A DNA stretch of 64,000 nucleotides. It comes from Sphingomonas citricola (lineage in GTDB: Bacteria; Pseudomonadota; Alphaproteobacteria; Sphingomonadales; Sphingomonadaceae). Both the position numbers and the translations under genes were made by a program. The notes below the pieces were generated by a model. That model was not told the DNA's origin, did no database searches, and saw only the letters and a list, made by a program, of their open reading frames with translations. Positions within the stretch are counted from its first letter, which is position 1. Each line of letters starts with the position of its first letter. Location: assembly GCF_019429535.1 (NCBI RefSeq), contig NZ_JAHXZM010000005.1, positions 233,081 through 297,080 on the forward strand, written 5' to 3'. Positions 42,447 to 51,270 of the stretch are shown here, piece after piece.

Positions 42447-43453
42447 GCGGCCTCCAGCCGTCGCCGGCGGTCCGCGCGCGACATCCCGGTCGGCTCGGGG
42501 CCGGTCATGTCGTAGTCCAGGATGAAGGTCGCGGCCGGGGGGATCGGCTGCCATGGACGACGCTCGTCCATCGAGAGGCGCCCGCGGTCGGCGGCGTCGA
42601 CGGCCGCGGTCACGCGGCGGATCACGGGGCCGCCGACGCCGTCCGGATCGACGGAATGGCGATCGTCGGCGACCACGGCGAAGCCGCTGGCCGCCAGCTG
42701 GTCGAAGTCCCACACGTAGCCGCCGCCGCTATGCTCGGTGAGCTGCATGACGAAGATGTCGTTATGGCTACCGTCGATGCGCGTGCCCGCGTCCCACTCG
42801 GTCAGCAGCCAGACGTCGCCGCGGTAGTCGCCGGGTATGTGGTCGGCGAGGAGCGCGACCTTCTGCGCGCGCGGCTTGCTCGCCAGCAGCACGTTAATCG
42901 CGGGCGTGTCGATCAGCCGGTAGCGCGCCAGCGTCCTGCATGTCGCCTCGTAGCTGGCGCCGAGGCGCAGCGACATCTGGTAGGCGATTTCGGGCCGGCG
43001 CAGGTCGTCCACCAGCCAGCCCTGGCGGGCGGCGTGGCCGAGGATCAGCCACTTCGGCATCATGAAGGCGACGGCGAAGGCGTCGGCCTCCGTCTCCTGG
43101 AAAAGCCCAGTAGGCTCGGGCGAGGTCGGCATCCGGCGCAGGATGCCCTCGTCGTCGAGGCTCGGCTGGTGCTGCATCCGCAGATGGCCCAGTTCATGCG
43201 CCGCGGTGAACCGCTGGATGCTCATCTGCCGCTCGGTCGTGACGATGATCCCGGGCACCGGATCGTTCAGATAGGCGCCCAGCAGTCCCTTGAGCGGCCG
43301 CAGCATCAGCGGCAGGTCCAGCCCGCTGATCGCGCCGAACACGTCGACACCGCCGCCTTGGCGCTCGACCCGCTCCCTGATGCCGAGGTCGGCATGGGCG
43401 CGGGCTGCGGCCAGCGTGCCGGCCCGAACCGCGTAATCGTAGTCGCCAGCCAC
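42443..43453 (-). CDS. ImmA/IrrE-family metallopeptidase
   Basis: 336 residues. The zinc motif HELGH lies at 86-90 (RFTAAHELGHLRMQH) and the third ligand is probably Glu122 in ETEADAFAVAFMMP, as in ImmA and IrrE. Residues after 200 form an additional domain of unknown role. Such peptidases cleave a partner XRE repressor and derepress its operon; here an XRE gene is directly upstream, 3 bases away. Its stop overlaps the papain-like start as ATGA. Confidence 0.87.
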   Translation of the reverse strand: MAGDYDYAVRAGTLAAARAHADLGIRERVERQGGGVDVFGAISGLDLPLMLRPLKGLLGAYLNDPVPGIIVTTERQMSIQRFTAAHELGHLRMQHQPSLDDEGILRRMPTSPEPTGLFQETEADAFAVAFMMPKWLILGHAARQGWLVDDLRRPEIAYQMSLRLGASYEATCRTLARYRLIDTPAINVLLASKPRAQKVALLADHIPGDYRGDVWLLTEWDAGTRIDGSHNDIFVMQLTEHSGGGYVWDFDQLAASGFAVVADDRHSVDPDGVGGPVIRRVTAAVDAADRGRLSMDERRPWQPIPPAATFILDYDMTGPEPTGMSRADRRRRLEAA

Positions 43454-43456
43454 CGA

Positions 43457-43825
43457 TCAGGCCCCACCGCCCGAGCGGGACCGCAGGTATTCCGCGAACC
43501 GGCCGAGCTCCTCGCGGTCCTCGACGGACAGGTCGGCGACGCGGCGCGCGAGGTGGGCGACGTCGATCGGCAGCCCGGCCGACGCCTCGTCCTCACCGGT
43601 CAAGTAACCGACCGACTGCCGGTAGAGCTGCGCCAGACGGGTCAGCTCGATCGCCTCAACGCGACGCTGCCCGCTCTCGATGTCGGTCAACGCCGTCCGC
43701 CCGATCTTGAGGTAGGCCGCGACCTCCTCCTGCTTCAGGCCCAGATACTTGCGAGCCTCGCGCAGCCGCTCGCCCAGGCGCCGGCGGGCGTTCTCGTCGT
43801 CCTCGCGCGTCGGGATGCCGGTCAC
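43457..43825 (-). CDS. XRE-family repressor paired with ImmA
   Basis: 122 residues from a GTG that overlaps the preceding stop (GTGA); an ATG nine codons earlier lies inside the upstream gene. The HTH spans about 19-75 (RLREARKYLGLKQEEVAAYL, GRTALTDIESGQRRV), followed by a helical C-terminus (LSVEDREELGRFAEYLRS) that could be the cleavage or dimerisation part. It is the obvious candidate to bind the palindrome at 44194. Confidence 0.85.
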   Translation of the reverse strand: MTGIPTREDDENARRRLGERLREARKYLGLKQEEVAAYLKIGRTALTDIESGQRRVEAIELTRLAQLYRQSVGYLTGEDEASAGLPIDVAHLARRVADLSVEDREELGRFAEYLRSRSGGGA

Positions 43826-44160
43826 GGCTTCTTCACCTGGTGCATGCTCCACGCGACCTGGATGCGGGGAACCAGGTGATCGATCGCCGCCTGGACCGAA
43901 TCGTAGCCGCCGGTCCGGACGATGCTCTCCTTCAGCTCGAAGCCGAGGTGCTTCTCGACGGCGACGAGCGTAGCGACGACCGACAGCGAGTCCATCGGGA
44001 CCGCGGCCGCCATCATGCCGGGACGGTCGGCCGGCAGGGCGATGCCCCTGACCTGCGCCTCGTCCTTCGCGATCAGCAGCAGCTCGTCGACGAGCGCCTT
44101 GGTCACGTCGTTGACGGGGAAGCCCTGCTGGGCCGGTGCCGGTGGTGCGATCGTCGCCAT
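43822..44160 (-). CDS. Acyl-carrier-protein-like protein
   Basis: 112 residues. After a Pro/Ala-rich start, the segment PMDSLSVVATLVAVEKHLGF, ELKESIVRTGGYDSVQAAID has the ACP pattern, with Ser58 in MDSLS as the likely phosphopantetheine site and helix 2 and 3 spacing as in ACPs. It is the first gene of the ACP-XRE-ImmA-peptidase operon. No fatty-acid or polyketide enzymes are nearby, so the role is probably regulatory. In E. coli, ACP binds SpoT; a dedicated ACP beside a RelA/SpoT-type protein suggests a similar link, which is inference. Confidence 0.65.
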   Translation of the reverse strand: MATIAPPAPAQQGFPVNDVTKALVDELLLIAKDEAQVRGIALPADRPGMMAAAVPMDSLSVVATLVAVEKHLGFELKESIVRTGGYDSVQAAIDHLVPRIQVAWSMHQVKKP

Positions 44161-44193
44161 AAAAGCCTCGCGTGATTAGCCTACATCGAACCT

Positions 44194-44222
44194 CTATAAT
44201 GTCGGATTATCCGACATTATAG
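44194..44222. promoter_or_regulatory. Palindromic operator covering both divergent -10 boxes
   Basis: CTATAATGTCGGA and TCCGACATTATAG, perfect 13-base arms around TTA. Each arm contains TATAAT, one facing the ACP operon and one facing the RelA/SpoT-type gene. A dimer bound here would block both promoters. Confidence 0.8.
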
Positions 44223-44290
44223 ATGGCTCCGCGGATCGTCTTGGAATATGCCCCGGACGGGCCGATCTGGATGCGAGCCGGGAGCGCGGA

Positions 44291-47287
44291 ATGACCTTCG
44301 ACGAATATCAGACGGGCGGGATGGCGCTCTACGCCGACTTCGCCGAGGCGGTGGCGGACATCATCGATGCCGCGATCGCCGAGCAACGCGACCTTCGCCT
44401 GCAGAACATCCAGTGCCGCGCGAAGGAGCCGGCGTCGCTCGAGGCGAAGCTCGCCAAGGCCGGGGCGAAGGCCGACACGCCGATCGGCGACGTCGCCAAG
44501 GACGTCGCGGGCTGCCGCGTGATCCTCTACACCAACGGCGACGTCGAGCGGTTCCGGAACAGCGGCATCCTGCGCGACAACTTCGACGTCGATTACGATC
44601 GCTCCAAGATGCACTATCCCGAGAGCAAGGAGGAGGGCGCCGAGTTCTTCATTTCGGAGAACTGGGTGGTGACGCTCAGCGAGGCGCGCTGCGCGCTCCC
44701 CGAATACCGCCGGTTCACCGGCCTGCGCTGCGAGATCCAGATCCAGACGATCCTCGACCACGCCTGGGCCGAGATGGCGCACGACACCATATACAAGCCG
44801 ATGACCGACGTCGGGTTCGGCGCCGCAAAGATCGAGGCGATGCGCAAGCGGCTGCGCAAGGTGATGCAGGAACACCTCCAGCCGGCGGGCTACGCCTTCG
44901 ACAAGATCGCCAGCGACTACGCCCACCTGCGCGACGGCAAGGAGATGTTCGACGGCGACGCCCTCGCGGCGATCCGCGGCTGCGACGACCGCAACAGCCT
45001 CGAGGAGACGGTCGAGCGCTACTCGAACTTCGTGCTGCCCCACTTCGACGACTACGTCGCCGCCGCGCCCGACATCATCGACGCGATGTCCGACGCGGCG
45101 ATGCGCGCGCCCGGGATGCCCGAGGTGCCGCTCAGGTACTTCAACCGCGAGTATCCCGGCACCAGGTCCCACGCGGTCATCGTCAAGATCTGCCGGATCC
45201 TGGAAAGCGGTTACCTGCTCTACGCGGCGCCAGAGCGGATGTTCGACGCCGTGATCGCCATGCGCCGCGCCGCCGTCACGGACGATGAGCGCAAGCCGAT
45301 CGACGATCTCGCCAGGCGGTTCGCCCAGTATGACCTCCATGCCTGGAAGAAGGTCGGGCCAGGAATCCAGCGACTGATCGTCGACAGGTTCGCGGGGATG
45401 GAGGATACCTCGCTGCTCGACGCCGCCGCGACCGCCACGATCATGCTGAAGGAGACCCTTTCGAGCACGGTGACCGGCACCAGCTGGAAGGCCGACGCTA
45501 CGCTACTCCACAACGGATCGGTCGTCGTCACCGACGAGCTGAAGCAGATCCGCCACGACGCGCTGGGACAGCTCGAGCGCCTGCACGCGCTCCTCGCCGA
45601 CGACGGGGCGAAGGGGAACGTGCGGCACGCCATGCTCGCCGCGGGCAGCACGCCGAACAACGCAGGCTACACCGATCAGCTCGGCGAAGTCATCATGGAC
45701 GACCTCGCACGTGTGATGGGGTTCTTCGCTGGGGTGATCCCCGGCCTCGGGCTCGAGGCGAGGCGGCATCTCGAGGTCGCCGTTCATCAGCGATACTACG
45801 CCTACCACGCGCTGCCGCCCGCCATGGCCGGCAACGCCGCGCTGGCGGCGGCGCAGGGGCGGCTGCTTGAGGCGTTCGCCGCCGTCCGCGCCGCGCTCGA
45901 CGCCGATCCCGAACTGGCCCGCTACCGGCTGCTCGTCGGCTACGACAGCGTGACCGCGAGCATGTGGGCGAAGCCGGGCTTCGACTACGAGGCGAGCAAG
46001 GAAGAGCAATCCGCCGGCATCGAAGCGCTGATCGCGGAAGTCACGGCCGACACGTCGGACGAGTGGCTCGCGCGGCTCGAGCGCTTCGTCGAGACGCGCA
46101 GCAGCGATGGGGCGACGTTCATTGGACTCCAGGATTTCATCAAGCGGCTCGCGACGACGCAGCCCGACATCCTGCTGTCGTGGTTGCCCCGCCTCAGCGA
46201 CCGCCTCGCGGCATGGCTGCCCGGCATGCTCCACGGACTCTGGGAAGCCGGGCGCGGCCCGGACATAGACCGCCTGCTCGAGGGCTGGATCGGCGAGGAC
46301 CGGCACCTGTCCTCGATCGCCTACTACCTGCAGTTCGCGGAGGCGTTCCGATTAGACCTGCTGGCGACCATCACCGGCAAGGGCCTGGCCGCGGCGGACG
46401 ACGCGATCCTGCACAACGCCGCCATCGCCGCCGCCCGGCAGTCGGCGAAGCATCCGCAGGGCCTGTTCGACGAGATCTACCTGCCGGCCGTCCGGTCGCT
46501 GGCGTCGCGCGGCGTGTTCAGCTGGACCGGCGGCATGTTCAACTGGGACCAGGTCGCGCTGCTCAAGGGACTCTCCGCCGAGCAGGTCGAACCGCTGCTC
46601 GCGCTGATGACCGACATGCCGCGGCTCGGGAGCGACGGCGAGGCGATGCTCGCCGTCATCGCGGCAGAGCACGTCCAGGCCGTCATCGACCTGATCGGCC
46701 GGCGCTTCCAGCACGACAGCGAGGACGGGGACATCCGCTACGAAGACCTGCCGCACGGCCTCCACTACCTGCGCGCGCCGCTCGCCGCCGCCCCGGGCGA
46801 GATCGTGGCGGCGGCGCGGGCGTGGTTCGACGCCAATCCAGCGTTCTCGCAGTTCCACGGCGGCCGGCTCATCGCCGAGCTCTTCCCCAACCTGGAACAT
46901 CCGCTCTATCCGCTGCTCTACGCCCAGCTCGAACAGGGACGCGAGGGCATCGACTTCGTGCTCTCGGTGCTGAGGGCCTACGAGGGCGAGAAGTTCCTGC
47001 ATCCGCTGTTGCGCGCGATCGTCGGGTTCCTGCCTGCGGACGACGAGCTGCTGAACACCGTCGACATCGTCATCGAGTCGAGCGGCGTGCTCGTCGGCGA
47101 ATACGGCTCCGTCGAGGCGCAGGAGGCGCGTAAGGCGCTCGTCGCCGAGTGGGATGGCGACGAGAACCAGGCCGTGCGCGACTTCGCCGCGCGCTTCATC
47201 AGGTCGGCGGACAACCAGCTGGCGATGGAGCGGCGCCGGGCCGACCGGACCGTCGCTCTGCGCGACATCGAGTTCAGCGCTTCCTAG
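44291..47287 (+). CDS. Large protein with RelA/SpoT-type domain and long helical C-terminus
   Basis: 998 residues, preceded by GGAGCGCGGA. Residues about 10-170 match the RelA/SpoT nucleotidyltransferase fold: CRAKEPASLEAKL (43-54), DVAGCRVILY (71-80, metal Asp71), CEIQIQTILDHAWAEMAHD (147-165). The G-Y-x-S-x-H stretch reads FFISENWVV (119-127), so the His position is Asn124, and the usual ExQxRT has Gln in place of Arg (152). Residues 170-998 are helical and Leu/Ala-rich like an alpha-solenoid, with no P-loop or membrane segment. It may make (p)ppGpp, modify another target as toxic small alarmone synthetases do, or be inactive. Divergent from, and probably controlled by, the XRE/ImmA operon. 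Confidence 0.75.
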   Translation: MTFDEYQTGGMALYADFAEAVADIIDAAIAEQRDLRLQNIQCRAKEPASLEAKLAKAGAKADTPIGDVAKDVAGCRVILYTNGDVERFRNSGILRDNFDVDYDRSKMHYPESKEEGAEFFISENWVVTLSEARCALPEYRRFTGLRCEIQIQTILDHAWAEMAHDTIYKPMTDVGFGAAKIEAMRKRLRKVMQEHLQPAGYAFDKIASDYAHLRDGKEMFDGDALAAIRGCDDRNSLEETVERYSNFVLPHFDDYVAAAPDIIDAMSDAAMRAPGMPEVPLRYFNREYPGTRSHAVIVKICRILESGYLLYAAPERMFDAVIAMRRAAVTDDERKPIDDLARRFAQYDLHAWKKVGPGIQRLIVDRFAGMEDTSLLDAAATATIMLKETLSSTVTGTSWKADATLLHNGSVVVTDELKQIRHDALGQLERLHALLADDGAKGNVRHAMLAAGSTPNNAGYTDQLGEVIMDDLARVMGFFAGVIPGLGLEARRHLEVAVHQRYYAYHALPPAMAGNAALAAAQGRLLEAFAAVRAALDADPELARYRLLVGYDSVTASMWAKPGFDYEASKEEQSAGIEALIAEVTADTSDEWLARLERFVETRSSDGATFIGLQDFIKRLATTQPDILLSWLPRLSDRLAAWLPGMLHGLWEAGRGPDIDRLLEGWIGEDRHLSSIAYYLQFAEAFRLDLLATITGKGLAAADDAILHNAAIAAARQSAKHPQGLFDEIYLPAVRSLASRGVFSWTGGMFNWDQVALLKGLSAEQVEPLLALMTDMPRLGSDGEAMLAVIAAEHVQAVIDLIGRRFQHDSEDGDIRYEDLPHGLHYLRAPLAAAPGEIVAAARAWFDANPAFSQFHGGRLIAELFPNLEHPLYPLLYAQLEQGREGIDFVLSVLRAYEGEKFLHPLLRAIVGFLPADDELLNTVDIVIESSGVLVGEYGSVEAQEARKALVAEWDGDENQAVRDFAARFIRSADNQLAMERRRADRTVALRDIEFSAS

Positions 47288-47759
47288 CGAGCAAATCGCT
47301 GACGCAATTCAGACAAGCGAAGTCAAATGCCGCCATGGGCCATACTGTCCAAGGATGGGGCGTATGACAGCTTTTCGTGCTAGCGCCGACCGCTAGGAAT
47401 GGCCGGAATTGAGGCGCGTAGCTGCCGTCGCGAGCTTTATGAACAAGCGTCCGCTTACATTGTCTGCGCGCCCCACAGCGGACCGGCGGCTCTCCACCAG
47501 AAAGGCTGTTATCAGCCTGGCCCGACTTCGTGAGTGCCAATTCAAACGAGCCGAACGGAAATTTCCCAACGATTTGAGTGCCCATCTTCGGACTTTGTGG
47601 GGCACCACTCCTCAAAAGTTATCGGAAGACCAATCGCTTAGGCCACAGTCTCGCCCTGACTGTAACCCACGAGTGTCGCCCAAGACCTTTCTCGATCCTG
47701 GGCTAAGTCACTCTGGTTGCGAAAAAAGTGGTGAGGCAAGCTGTAGCCCAGAGGTGTCG
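47288..47759. other. Non-coding stretch between the RelA/SpoT-type gene and an integrase remnant
   Basis: About 470 bases. An open frame runs through it from 47409, but its N-terminal part has no family resemblance. Two similar 22-base stretches, CTGTAACCCACGAGTGTCGC near 47659 and CTGTAGCCCAGAGGTGTCGT near 47741, may belong to an old attachment region. Confidence 0.4.
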
Positions 47760-48110
47760 TTCAACGGATTGCCGTGCGGCTTGTGGCGTCGAGGCGCGGT
47801 CTGTCAATATCGAACGCGGGTTCCGGCTGACCTGATCGCCAGCTTCGGCAAGCCCCGGAAAAATCGATCGCTGAAGACAACCTCTCTCGCTACGGCCAGA
47901 CGATCGGTCAGGCCGACTGCTTACGAAATCGAGAGGCAGTTTGAGATTCTTCGGCAAGTAGGTGGCGTGGCTGCGGACCAGGAATGGATCGTCGTTGCGA
48001 AATCATCGATAACGTCCAGCCCGGTATACCGAACTTCACCTCCGTCGTGCAGCTTGACGTTCGCTGAGGTTTGCGAGCGTTATCTCACCGATCCGACGAT
48101 CAGCCGAACA
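47760..48110 (+). pseudogene. N-terminal remnant of a site-specific integrase
   Basis: Reads LWRRGAVCQYRTRVPADLIA, SFGKPRKNRSLKTTSLATAR, AYEIERQFEILR, then SLTFAEVCERYLTDPTISRT. This is the N-terminal domain and the beginning of the core-binding domain of a tyrosine integrase. The catalytic domain is missing because the frame runs into the IS3 remnant at about 48110. Confidence 0.7.
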
Positions 48111-48987
48111 GCATGGTCCTGAGCGCACCGCGGATCGACGAGATCCGCGGCATCACCTCGACCACCTGCATCCTTGATGCCCTGGTCGACGTCGATCGCT
48201 AGCGCCTCGCGCGCGAACGCATCGACCACGATCAGTGCCCGCAATGGCCGGCTGCCGAACAGAGCGTCCGAGTCGAAGTCCGTTGACCACATCGCGTTGG
48301 CCGCCAGACCCGCAGGTTGCTGGTCGCGGCTGGCAGCACTGACGTTGCGGCGCGGCTTCTTGAGCCGAAGGCTCAGTCCATCATCCCGGTAGAGCCGGTG
48401 GACCCGCCTGCGGTTCACGAACCATCCTTCCCTGCGCAGCAGGATGTACATCCTGAAATAGCCGTACCGCGTCCGTGTCACCGCCAGATCACGGATGCGC
48501 AGCATCAACGGCGCCTGGTCCGGGCGATGCGACACGTACCGTACCGACGAACGGTCAACGCCCAGCGCCGAGCAACTGCGTCGCTCGCTGACACCGTGGG
48601 ACGCCTGAAAGTGCGTGGCACGCTCGCGAGGTCGTCCAGGCGTCAGGGCTTTTTGCCAGGACGCCCTGCAGAATATGCTTGTCCAGGCTCGCGTCCGCGA
48701 CCAGCTGCTTTAGCTTGCGGTTTTCCTCCTCAAGCAGCTTCGGGCGCCGCAGCTCGCCAACGCCCAGCCCACCATACACCTTCTTTTAGGGGCAGAACGT
48801 CTGCTCCGAGATCGCCCTGCGATGGATCACCTTCGCCACCGCCATGCCGGTCTCCGCCTGCTTCAGCGCGAACGCAATTTGCTCCTCGGTGAAGCTCAAC
48901 TTCTTCATGTCCCTGCTTCTTGCCCGCGGGCGTCAAACGGCCGGAACAATCTCACTTAACTTGGATGAGAAAACAGGGAGGGTGTCA
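48110..48987 (-). mobile_element. Degenerate IS3-family element
   Basis: OrfA starts at 48908 (MKKLSFTEEQIAFALKQAET, GMAVAKVIHRRAISEQTF) and has a stop codon where a Trp is usual (48786-48788); it resumes as KKVYGGLGVGELRR. OrfB (48535 downward) gives YGYFRMYILLRREGWFVNRR and MWSTDFDSDALFGSRPLRAL, with one catalytic Asp, then a frameshift near 48180 and a cut end before the DDE Glu. The right end TGACACCCTCCCTGTTTTC is at 48987. It cannot move by itself. Confidence 0.82.
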
Positions 48988-49030
48988 AAAAGCACCCGCA
49001 CGCGCAGGAACCAGTCCCCACCCCCACCCA

Positions 49031-49768
49031 TCAAAAATGCGCCAGATACCCGCCGTCCACCGCCAGCACCTGCCCCGTCACGTATGACGCCGCGGGCCCC
49101 GCCAGGAACAGCACGGCGGCGGCGACTTCGTCGGCCCGGCCCCAACGGCCAAGCGACGTGCGGCGCGACAGATGCTCGGTGACGGCGGGATCATCCAGCA
49201 TCGCCGCGTTCGCCTCGGTCGCGATGAAGCCGGGGGCGACCGCGTTGACGGTGACGCCGCCTGACCCGAACTCGGCGGCGAGCGCGCGGGTCATCGCGTC
49301 GAGCCCGCCCTTGCTCATCGTGTAGGCCGCGTCACCCCCGCGCGCGATCTGCCCCGCGATCGAGGATATGTTGACGATGCGCCCGCCCGGCCGCATCCGC
49401 GCACCGATCCGCCGCGCCAGATCGAACGCGGCGACGAGGTTGACCTCGAGCAGCTGTCGCACCGCCGCGCGGTCGAGTTCGTGCGCGGCGCGGCGATCGC
49501 GCGTGCCGGCATTGTTGACCAGAATGTCGATCCGCGGATGCATGGCGAGCAGTCCCGCCACCGTGTCCTCGTCGCTCAGATCGACCCGGCAGATCGTCGA
49601 CGCACCCCCTGCCGCCGCGATGGCATGGTGCAGGTCGCGCAGTCGCGCAGCGTCGCGCCCCTGGATCAGCACGTGCGCACCCGCACGCGCGAGTTCCGCC
49701 GCGATCGCAGCGCCGATGCCCCCGCTCGCGCCCGAGACGAGCGCGATCCGGCCGTCCAACATCGTCAT
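49031..49768 (-). CDS. SDR-family oxidoreductase
   Basis: 245 residues, classical SDR related to FabG: GASGGIGAAIA near residue 14, NNAG at about 87, S and Y-x3-K in NISSIAGQIARGGDAAYTMS followed by KGG. Ends YVTGQVLAVDGGYLAHF, the usual C-terminus. Probably NAD(P)-dependent alcohol or oxo-acyl reduction; substrate unknown. It is on the same strand as the inositol/YcaO operon but separated from it by a predicted secreted-protein gene, so a link is uncertain. Confidence 0.85.
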   Translation of the reverse strand: MTMLDGRIALVSGASGGIGAAIAAELARAGAHVLIQGRDAARLRDLHHAIAAAGGASTICRVDLSDEDTVAGLLAMHPRIDILVNNAGTRDRRAAHELDRAAVRQLLEVNLVAAFDLARRIGARMRPGGRIVNISSIAGQIARGGDAAYTMSKGGLDAMTRALAAEFGSGGVTVNAVAPGFIATEANAAMLDDPAVTEHLSRRTSLGRWGRADEVAAAVLFLAGPAASYVTGQVLAVDGGYLAHF

Positions 49769-49845
49769 CGCCGTCCCCCTTCGCGTCCGATCTCGCGGGG
49801 ATACCGATGTGTGTCGCCAATCCGAAGCGATATCGGGTGCCGCGT

Positions 49846-50433
49846 TCAGGGAACCGAGATCGGGCCCGCGGTGCGCGCCGGGAACTGCGCCATGGCCGCG
49901 TCGGCGAGCGTCTGCCCGACTAGTGCCGCGCCGCCCTGCGGCGTACCGGACACACGCGCGGTGACCGCGCTTCCCGACCAGACGACGCGCGCGACACGCC
50001 GCTCCGACAACGTGATCGTCAATTCGGTCACGACGAGATCGTTGAGGCGATTGCCGCCCGCGGGAAGCCCGATGCTGACCCCGCCGTTCAGGCTGACCGC
50101 GGGCGGGCCACCGCGCGCACGCCCAGCGGAAACCGCGCCGCGCGCCTGCCGGTCGACCGTCACGTCGGCGATGTAGCGGCCGTGCCCGGGATCGCCCAGC
50201 AGCGTGAAACCGCGCGCGGCGAGCGCGCGCTCGACCGCGTCGCGGAACACGACCCGCGCCGGCTCGGTCAGCGCTTCGCCCGTGATGGCGCCGATCGTCA
50301 CCGTGCCGGCGGTCGGGATCGCGGGTGCCGCGACCGGGCCGGTGACGGGCCGCGTGACCGGCGCCTGCGCCGCGGGTGCGCCCTGAACCAGCGCGAGAAG
50401 AAACGCCGCAGCGGCAGGCACGAGCATCATCAT
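49846..50433 (-). CDS. Predicted secreted protein, function unknown
   Basis: 195 residues from the first of three adjacent ATG codons that follow AAAGAGCGA; the open frame upstream has no ribosome binding site. A signal peptide (MMMLVPAAAAFLLALVQGAP) is clear. The mature part includes VFRDAVERALAARGFTLLGD and a conserved-looking beta-rich segment, similar in style to DUF4136-like envelope proteins. It follows the PIG-L gene by 131 bases on the same strand. Confidence 0.65.
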   Translation of the reverse strand: MMMLVPAAAAFLLALVQGAPAAQAPVTRPVTGPVAAPAIPTAGTVTIGAITGEALTEPARVVFRDAVERALAARGFTLLGDPGHGRYIADVTVDRQARGAVSAGRARGGPPAVSLNGGVSIGLPAGGNRLNDLVVTELTITLSERRVARVVWSGSAVTARVSGTPQGGAALVGQTLADAAMAQFPARTAGPISVP

Positions 50434-50564
50434 TCGCTCTTTTCGCAAGCGGCGGCGGAAGGGCGGCCGGGAAGGATCAAAGGTCCAGCGGCCGGCGGGT
50501 TCCGATACGAATCGAAATCGATGCACATAATACCAAACGCGGGGCGCGGCGCGCGGGCACCCGC

Positions 50565-51260
50565 TCACCCGCCGCCGGGCACGTAGAGCCATTCCTCGTC
50601 GATTCGCGCGATCGCGGCGCGCATCCGCTCGACCGAGCCGAATTGGAACCCGAGCTGGGTCGTGTAGGCCGCACACATCGCCGTGCGCGCCGCGCGGTCA
50701 TCGTCGGTCAGCACGTGGCGCTCGTGCACCGGTTCGCGCGGGCGCTCGGCCGCGCGCGTCAGATAGGGCCAATCCTCCCACAACAGCACCGGCGCGCCGA
50801 TCGCGGCGAGCGCGTCGCGCACCAGCCAATGGTCGACGTGATCGCCGACCGCGAGCGGCCCGAGCAGCAGGTCGGGGGCGAGCAGGTCGATCTGCTCTGC
50901 GAGAGCGGCGGTCAGCGGCGCGAGCATTCCGTCGTCGTCGCGTCGCTCGGCGAACAGCTCGGGTGCGCTGGCGTAGCAGCGGTGCGGCGCCTCGAGCAGC
51001 GGCAGGTGCACTGCCTCCGCGCCGATCACCGCGCACGCCGCCCGATCCTCGGCGCGGCGCAGCGCCATATAGTCGACGTGCGCGTCCAGTCCCTTGTCTA
51101 GCTGACAGGCGAGCGCGAACCCGGTCGGGTGCGCGACATTGCCCGTGAAGCAGGTGACGACCGTGACGCGATCCCCTGCGCGCGCACGCGCGGCGAGCAG
51201 CCCGCCGACCGAGAAGGCTGCATCGTCCAGATGCGGCGAGATCGCGACGACATGTGTCAT
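50565..51260 (-). CDS. PIG-L/LmbE-family deacetylase
   Basis: 231 residues from the ATG at 51260; the longer frame is a shadow over the glycosyltransferase end. Zinc-site motifs: SPHLDDAAFS at 8-17 and GDHVDHWLVRDAL near 150. Family members remove an acetyl group from N-acetylglucosaminyl conjugates, such as MshB in mycothiol synthesis. It lies 10 bases after the GT4 gene, whose product would supply such a conjugate. Last gene of the operon. Confidence 0.87.
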   Translation of the reverse strand: MTHVVAISPHLDDAAFSVGGLLAARARAGDRVTVVTCFTGNVAHPTGFALACQLDKGLDAHVDYMALRRAEDRAACAVIGAEAVHLPLLEAPHRCYASAPELFAERRDDDGMLAPLTAALAEQIDLLAPDLLLGPLAVGDHVDHWLVRDALAAIGAPVLLWEDWPYLTRAAERPREPVHERHVLTDDDRAARTAMCAAYTTQLGFQFGSVERMRAAIARIDEEWLYVPGGG

Positions 51261-51270
51261 GCAGCGTTCG

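Noticed and set aside
47409..47759. N-terminal extension of the integrase remnant
   Set aside because: The frame is open but the product has no integrase character before LWRRGA; it is more likely non-coding DNA in front of the gene.
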